DNA from: Candidatus Omnitrophota bacterium
GTDB taxonomy: Bacteria; Omnitrophota; Gorgyraeia; Aquiviventales; Aquiviventaceae
Length of the DNA stretch: 7,215 bases
Direction: 5' to 3'
Assembly: GCA_016206675.1 (NCBI GenBank)
Contig: JACQRD010000010.1
Span: 1 to 7,215 of the forward strand
The notes below the pieces were generated by a model. It searched no databases. It saw only the letters and a list, made by a program, of their open reading frames with translations, and was not told where the DNA came from. Position numbers and translations under genes: made by a program. Below, in pieces: positions 5,091 through 7,215 of this stretch; position 1 is the first letter of the stretch; each line of letters begins with the position of its first letter.

Positions 5091-6613
5091 CGATGAGCAC
5101 CCCATCGCTTCACCGCGTCGACTAATCCTTCAATCGTAGAGGTCGACGCCTCAACGGCTATCCTGCCGCCCAGGGCCCGCACCGCATTGGACGTGACCGG
5201 CCCGATCGACGCAAACCGCAGCTGCGCAAACAGGCGCCCGCTGCCGGCCGCCTTCAGCCCTTCATAGAGATGATCCACACAGCTGGCGGATGTCACCGTG
5301 ACGAGATCAAACGGCGAGCGGAACAGCTCACCCATGCGGCTTGCAAGCGCGCGCGGAAGCACCGTGCGATAGACCGGAACTCTCCTCACCTGCATGCCGC
5401 GCCGGCGCAGGCCGGCTTCAAGCACATCCCGGCTTTCCTGCGCGCTGAAGATGAGCGCGCGTTTCCCTCGCGCGAGACGGGATGGGAACGTGTTCACCAT
5501 GCCCTCTTGGCTGAACCGCTTGGGAAGAAAGTCCACGTGGAGGCCTTGCGCCTCAATAGCGACCGCGGTCTTTGGGCCGATGGCCCCGATGCGGCAGTCC
5601 TTCAGCCATCGCAGATCCTTACGCAGCGGCCTCAGCATCTGTGAAAACCACCCAATCCCTTCGGGGCTGGTGAAGAAGACCCAGTCCGCCTCCGGAATCG
5701 CTTCTACGGCTTCATGGAACGCCCCGTTGGGCTTAACCGGTGCCAGCTCGATGGCCGGCAGCTCCTCCACGTCAGCGCCCAGCGCGGCCAACTGATCGCT
5801 GAGGGACGCGGCTTTGTCGGCTGCCCGCGTCACCAGGATGCGCCGCCCGAAGAGCGGCCTGGTTTCAAACCAGTTCAATCGTTTGCGCAGCGAGACCACG
5901 TCGCCGACAACGAGGATGGCCGGTGGATGGATCGAGGCGGCGCGCGTGCGCGCGGTGATCGTCGACAACGTGCCGGTGATGGTCCGTTGTCTCGGTCGCG
6001 TGCCCCATTCGATCACCGCGCAGGGGGTAGCGGCCTTTCGCCCGTGCCGTCGCAACTGCGCGATAATGTGTGGCAGCGTACTGACCCCCATGAGGAACAC
6101 TAGTGTGTCGCAAGCAGCCGCCAGCGGCCCCCATCGCATGGCGCTGCCGGCCTTCGTCGGATCTTCGTGCCCCGTGACGATGGCGACCGAAGAGGACAGG
6201 ACACGGTGCGTCACCGGAATACCGGCGTACGCTGGCACGGCGATCGCGCTCGTCACACCCGGCACGACCTCATAGGGAATCCGCGCTTTTGCCAGCGCCA
6301 ACGCCTCTTCTCCGCCCCGTCCGAAGAGAAACGGATCGCCCCCTTTCAGGCGCACGACGGTCTTGCCTGATTTTGCCGATCGGATCAACAACACGTTAAG
6401 TGATGCCTGCGGCAGCGCGTGGCGGCCGGCCTCCTTGCCCACATAGATGAACTTTGCCTTCGGCCGGCACATTTTGAGTAGGCGCGGCGACACAAGGTGG
6501 TCATAGACCACCACGTCAGCCTGCTGAAGCAGCTCCTGCCCTCTGACCGTGATGAGGCCCGGATCACCAGGCCCTGCGCCCACCAGATAGACCGCACCAC
6601 ACCGTTTCGCCAT
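5087..6613 (-). CDS. cobA-hemD: CobA-HemD fusion: uroporphyrinogen-III C-methyltransferase / uroporphyrinogen-III synthase (508 aa)
   Basis: Two enzymes in one chain. Residues 7 to about 245 are the SAM-dependent methyltransferase that turns uroporphyrinogen III into precorrin-2 (siroheme, cobalamin and heme d1 branch). It shows VGAGPGDPGLIT (11-22), VRLKGGDPFLFGRGGEE (87-103), VVPGVTSA (117-124) and THR (135-137). Residues 257-508 are HemD, which cyclises hydroxymethylbilane to uroporphyrinogen III. It is recognised by GRRILVTRA (257-265), VFFTSPEGI, IGAIGPKTA, VYRTV and the repeated half ending ASIGPVTSNAV. Fusions of this order are common in Gram-positive bacteria and several deep-branching phyla. 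Length is normal for such a fusion and no repeat insert is visible. ATG at 6613 has a weak GAGTGG 8 bases upstream. A GTG at 6625, in frame and overlapping the preceding stop, is the alternative. The stop overlaps the hemB start (ATGA). The hydroxymethylbilane synthase that would feed it, HemC, is not in the window. Confidence 0.95.
   Translation of the reverse strand: MAKRCGAVYLVGAGPGDPGLITVRGQELLQQADVVVYDHLVSPRLLKMCRPKAKFIYVGKEAGRHALPQASLNVLLIRSAKSGKTVVRLKGGDPFLFGRGGEEALALAKARIPYEVVPGVTSAIAVPAYAGIPVTHRVLSSSVAIVTGHEDPTKAGSAMRWGPLAAACDTLVFLMGVSTLPHIIAQLRRHGRKAATPCAVIEWGTRPRQRTITGTLSTITARTRAASIHPPAILVVGDVVSLRKRLNWFETRPLFGRRILVTRAADKAASLSDQLAALGADVEELPAIELAPVKPNGAFHEAVEAIPEADWVFFTSPEGIGWFSQMLRPLRKDLRWLKDCRIGAIGPKTAVAIEAQGLHVDFLPKRFSQEGMVNTFPSRLARGKRALIFSAQESRDVLEAGLRRRGMQVRRVPVYRTVLPRALASRMGELFRSPFDLVTVTSASCVDHLYEGLKAAGSGRLFAQLRFASIGPVTSNAVRALGGRIAVEASTSTIEGLVDAVKRWGAHR
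5098..5103 (-). promoter_or_regulatory. Shine-Dalgarno-like site for hemB
   Basis: GGGGTG on the minus strand, 7 bases before the ATG at 5090 and inside the cobA-hemD coding region. Together with the ATGA overlap it favours the 5090 start over the ATG at 5105, which would add five residues. Confidence 0.45.
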
Positions 6614-6617
6614 TTTG

Positions 6618-7031
6618 CTACCCACTCAAACGCCGCCCCTCTTCGAGACGATCGATCGCCTGGAGGTATTGCCGCTGTTCCCAGGCCGAGCCAACAAGCA
6701 GTAGGGCACCCATCAGTAGAAATCCAACGACAAGGCCTATGAAGATCAATAGCAAGAGCCGAATCGCGTCCCTCAACGCGTGATCCAACTCTTTCACCTC
6801 ATCGACTAGCTTTGCTTCTCGTGCGGTTGACGTCGGTTCAGCCAGCTGGGCGCTCTGTGAGCGTTCCGTGGGGTCGAGAATCACCTGTTCCACACGCTCC
6901 ATCCACATCGACAGGACACCACCCATCACCAGCGCCAGCACGAGAAAAGCCCACCCAGCCAGGCGCATCCTCGGCACCATCTTGCGGCGCTCATTGAGGA
7001 AACGTCGATCTTCAGGCGTTAGACCCGGCAT
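6618..7031 (-). CDS. Small two-helix inner-membrane protein of unknown function (137 aa)
   Basis: I do not recognise this protein. It has a basic N-terminus (RRK near 16), a hydrophobic segment at about 24-43 (LAGWAFLVLALVMGGVLSMW) and a second at about 92-116 rich in L, I, V and G. The roughly 45-residue stretch between them is polar and partly helical, with a charged heptad-like part at 70-90 (AREAKLVDEVKELDHALRD). The positive-inside rule puts both ends in the cytoplasm and the connecting stretch outside. The short C-terminal tail is charged (EQRQYLQAIDRLEEGRR). The ATG at 7031 follows AAGGTG closely. The gene ends 4 bases before the cobA-hemD ATG, or overlaps the alternative GTG, so it is probably the first visible cistron of the heme operon. 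Codon use looks like its neighbours, though the DNA is somewhat less GC-rich. A membrane partner for respiratory or heme enzymes is conceivable but nothing in the sequence shows it. Confidence 0.75.
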   Translation of the reverse strand: MPGLTPEDRRFLNERRKMVPRMRLAGWAFLVLALVMGGVLSMWMERVEQVILDPTERSQSAQLAEPTSTAREAKLVDEVKELDHALRDAIRLLLLIFIGLVVGFLLMGALLLVGSAWEQRQYLQAIDRLEEGRRLSG

Positions 7032-7101
7032 GTGGCACCTTCAAAGGAAGAAACGCGCGCCCGGCGGGATATGAACCGTCGCTCGGCTTACGCCTCGCTC
7101 C

Positions 7102-7132
7102 CTAGGAGGGAAACCTGCGGTTTCCCTCCTAG
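7102..7132. repeat. Perfect 14-bp hairpin with TGC loop
   Basis: CTAGGAGGGAAACC at 7102-7115 is exactly complementary to 7119-7132 around a TGC loop. It has the same loop triplet as the hairpins in the ubiE extension. No T-run follows on either strand. A dispersed palindromic repeat is more likely than a terminator, though transcription arrest is possible. Confidence 0.85.
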
Positions 7133-7137
7133 CGGTC

Positions 7138-7148
7138 GGCCTGCGGCC
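7138..7148. repeat. Small GGCC-TGC-GGCC hairpin
   Basis: A 4-bp stem with a TGC loop lying between the two larger hairpins. It would be trivial alone, but it repeats their loop sequence and so may be part of one composite palindromic element spanning about 7102-7214. Confidence 0.4.
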
Positions 7149-7185
7149 TCCCTGGTCTCCCTTCCCTCCCAGTCAGCCGATGCGC

Positions 7186-7214
7186 TCTGGGGAAAACTCG
7201 CAGTTTTCCCCAGA
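7186..7214. repeat. Perfect 13-bp hairpin with CGC loop
   Basis: TCTGGGGAAAACT at 7186-7198 is exactly complementary to 7202-7214 around a CGC loop. Its G-run followed by A-run resembles the GGGAAACC arm of the hairpin at 7102, suggesting the same family. It lies at the window edge, so what follows it is unknown. Confidence 0.8.
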
Positions 7215-7215
7215 C

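Larger units (their letters stand above)
7032..7215. other. Non-coding stretch upstream of the operon
   Basis: No gene is visible here. The stretch holds two strong perfect hairpins, one small hairpin and a pyrimidine-rich run at 7156-7170. No convincing sigma-70 promoter or Rex operator for the leftward genes could be read. The hairpins lack a following T-run on either strand within the window, so they are not clear intrinsic terminators. Confidence 0.6.

Noticed and set aside
3930..5096. 388-residue open frame on the plus strand
   Set aside because: It lies entirely opposite hemB and the start of hemL, which have clear family motifs. It is a shadow frame typical of GC-rich DNA and shows no recognisable domain.
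5115..5149. 8-bp inverted repeat GCGTCGAC ... GTCGACGC upstream of hemB
   Set aside because: It lies within the HemD coding region with a 19-base gap and fits no known operator. Short matches like this are expected in GC-rich coding DNA.
6495..6509. 6-bp hairpin with ATA loop in cobA
   Set aside because: It is fully explained by the conserved VVVYDH coding sequence and has no companion copies with the same loop.
7102..7214. Intrinsic terminators
   Set aside because: The stems are strong but no T-run follows either one on either strand inside the window, and the stem at 7186 meets the edge. A palindromic repeat explains them better.

Overview
The window is one block of seven tightly packed genes, all on the minus strand, so it reads from right (high coordinates) to left. 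The DNA is very GC-rich and no convincing gene lies on the plus strand. In transcription order it holds: a two-helix membrane protein of unknown function (7031-6618); a fused CobA-HemD protein, uroporphyrinogen-III C-methyltransferase plus uroporphyrinogen-III synthase (6613-5087); HemB, porphobilinogen synthase (5090-4011); HemL, glutamate-1-semialdehyde aminomutase (4014-2698); the NADH-sensing repressor Rex (2698-1961); the UbiE/MenG quinone methyltransferase (1961-1113); a long-chain polyprenyl diphosphate synthase (1113-49); and what looks like the first codons of one more gene leaving the window at base 1.

The genes make tetrapyrroles by the five-carbon (glutamate) route and an isoprenoid quinone, probably menaquinone. 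These are the two kinds of cofactor needed by a respiratory chain, and a redox-sensing regulator sits between them. HemA and HemC, needed to complete the route, are not in the window. From 5090 leftward every junction is a stop/start overlap (ATGA, ATGA, TGATG, TAATG, TAATG) or a one-base gap (TGACATG), so the block looks like a translationally coupled operon.

The most unusual aspect is the repeats. Short tandem arrays with a 7-bp unit occur five times with five different unit sequences (start of window, two in hemL, two in hemB). Palindromic hairpins with 3-base loops occur in the N-terminal extension of ubiE and in the 184-bp stretch upstream of the operon. rex has a 31-bp imperfect tandem duplication. 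In hemL, hemB, ubiE and rex the repeat falls exactly where the protein is longer than its family norm, at an N-terminus or a loop, and leaves the frame open. These conserved metabolic genes therefore seem to have absorbed repeat DNA in frame. In hemL the two arrays are complementary and could form a hairpin of about 34 bp in the mRNA just after the start codon.

The organism is an uncultured-type, high-GC bacterium using the C5 heme pathway. Heptamer arrays inside coding sequence are familiar to me from several candidate or deep-branching phyla (Omnitrophota-, Nitrospirota- or Planctomycetes-like genomes), but the window alone does not settle the phylum. No RNA gene, CRISPR array, transposase or integrase was found.
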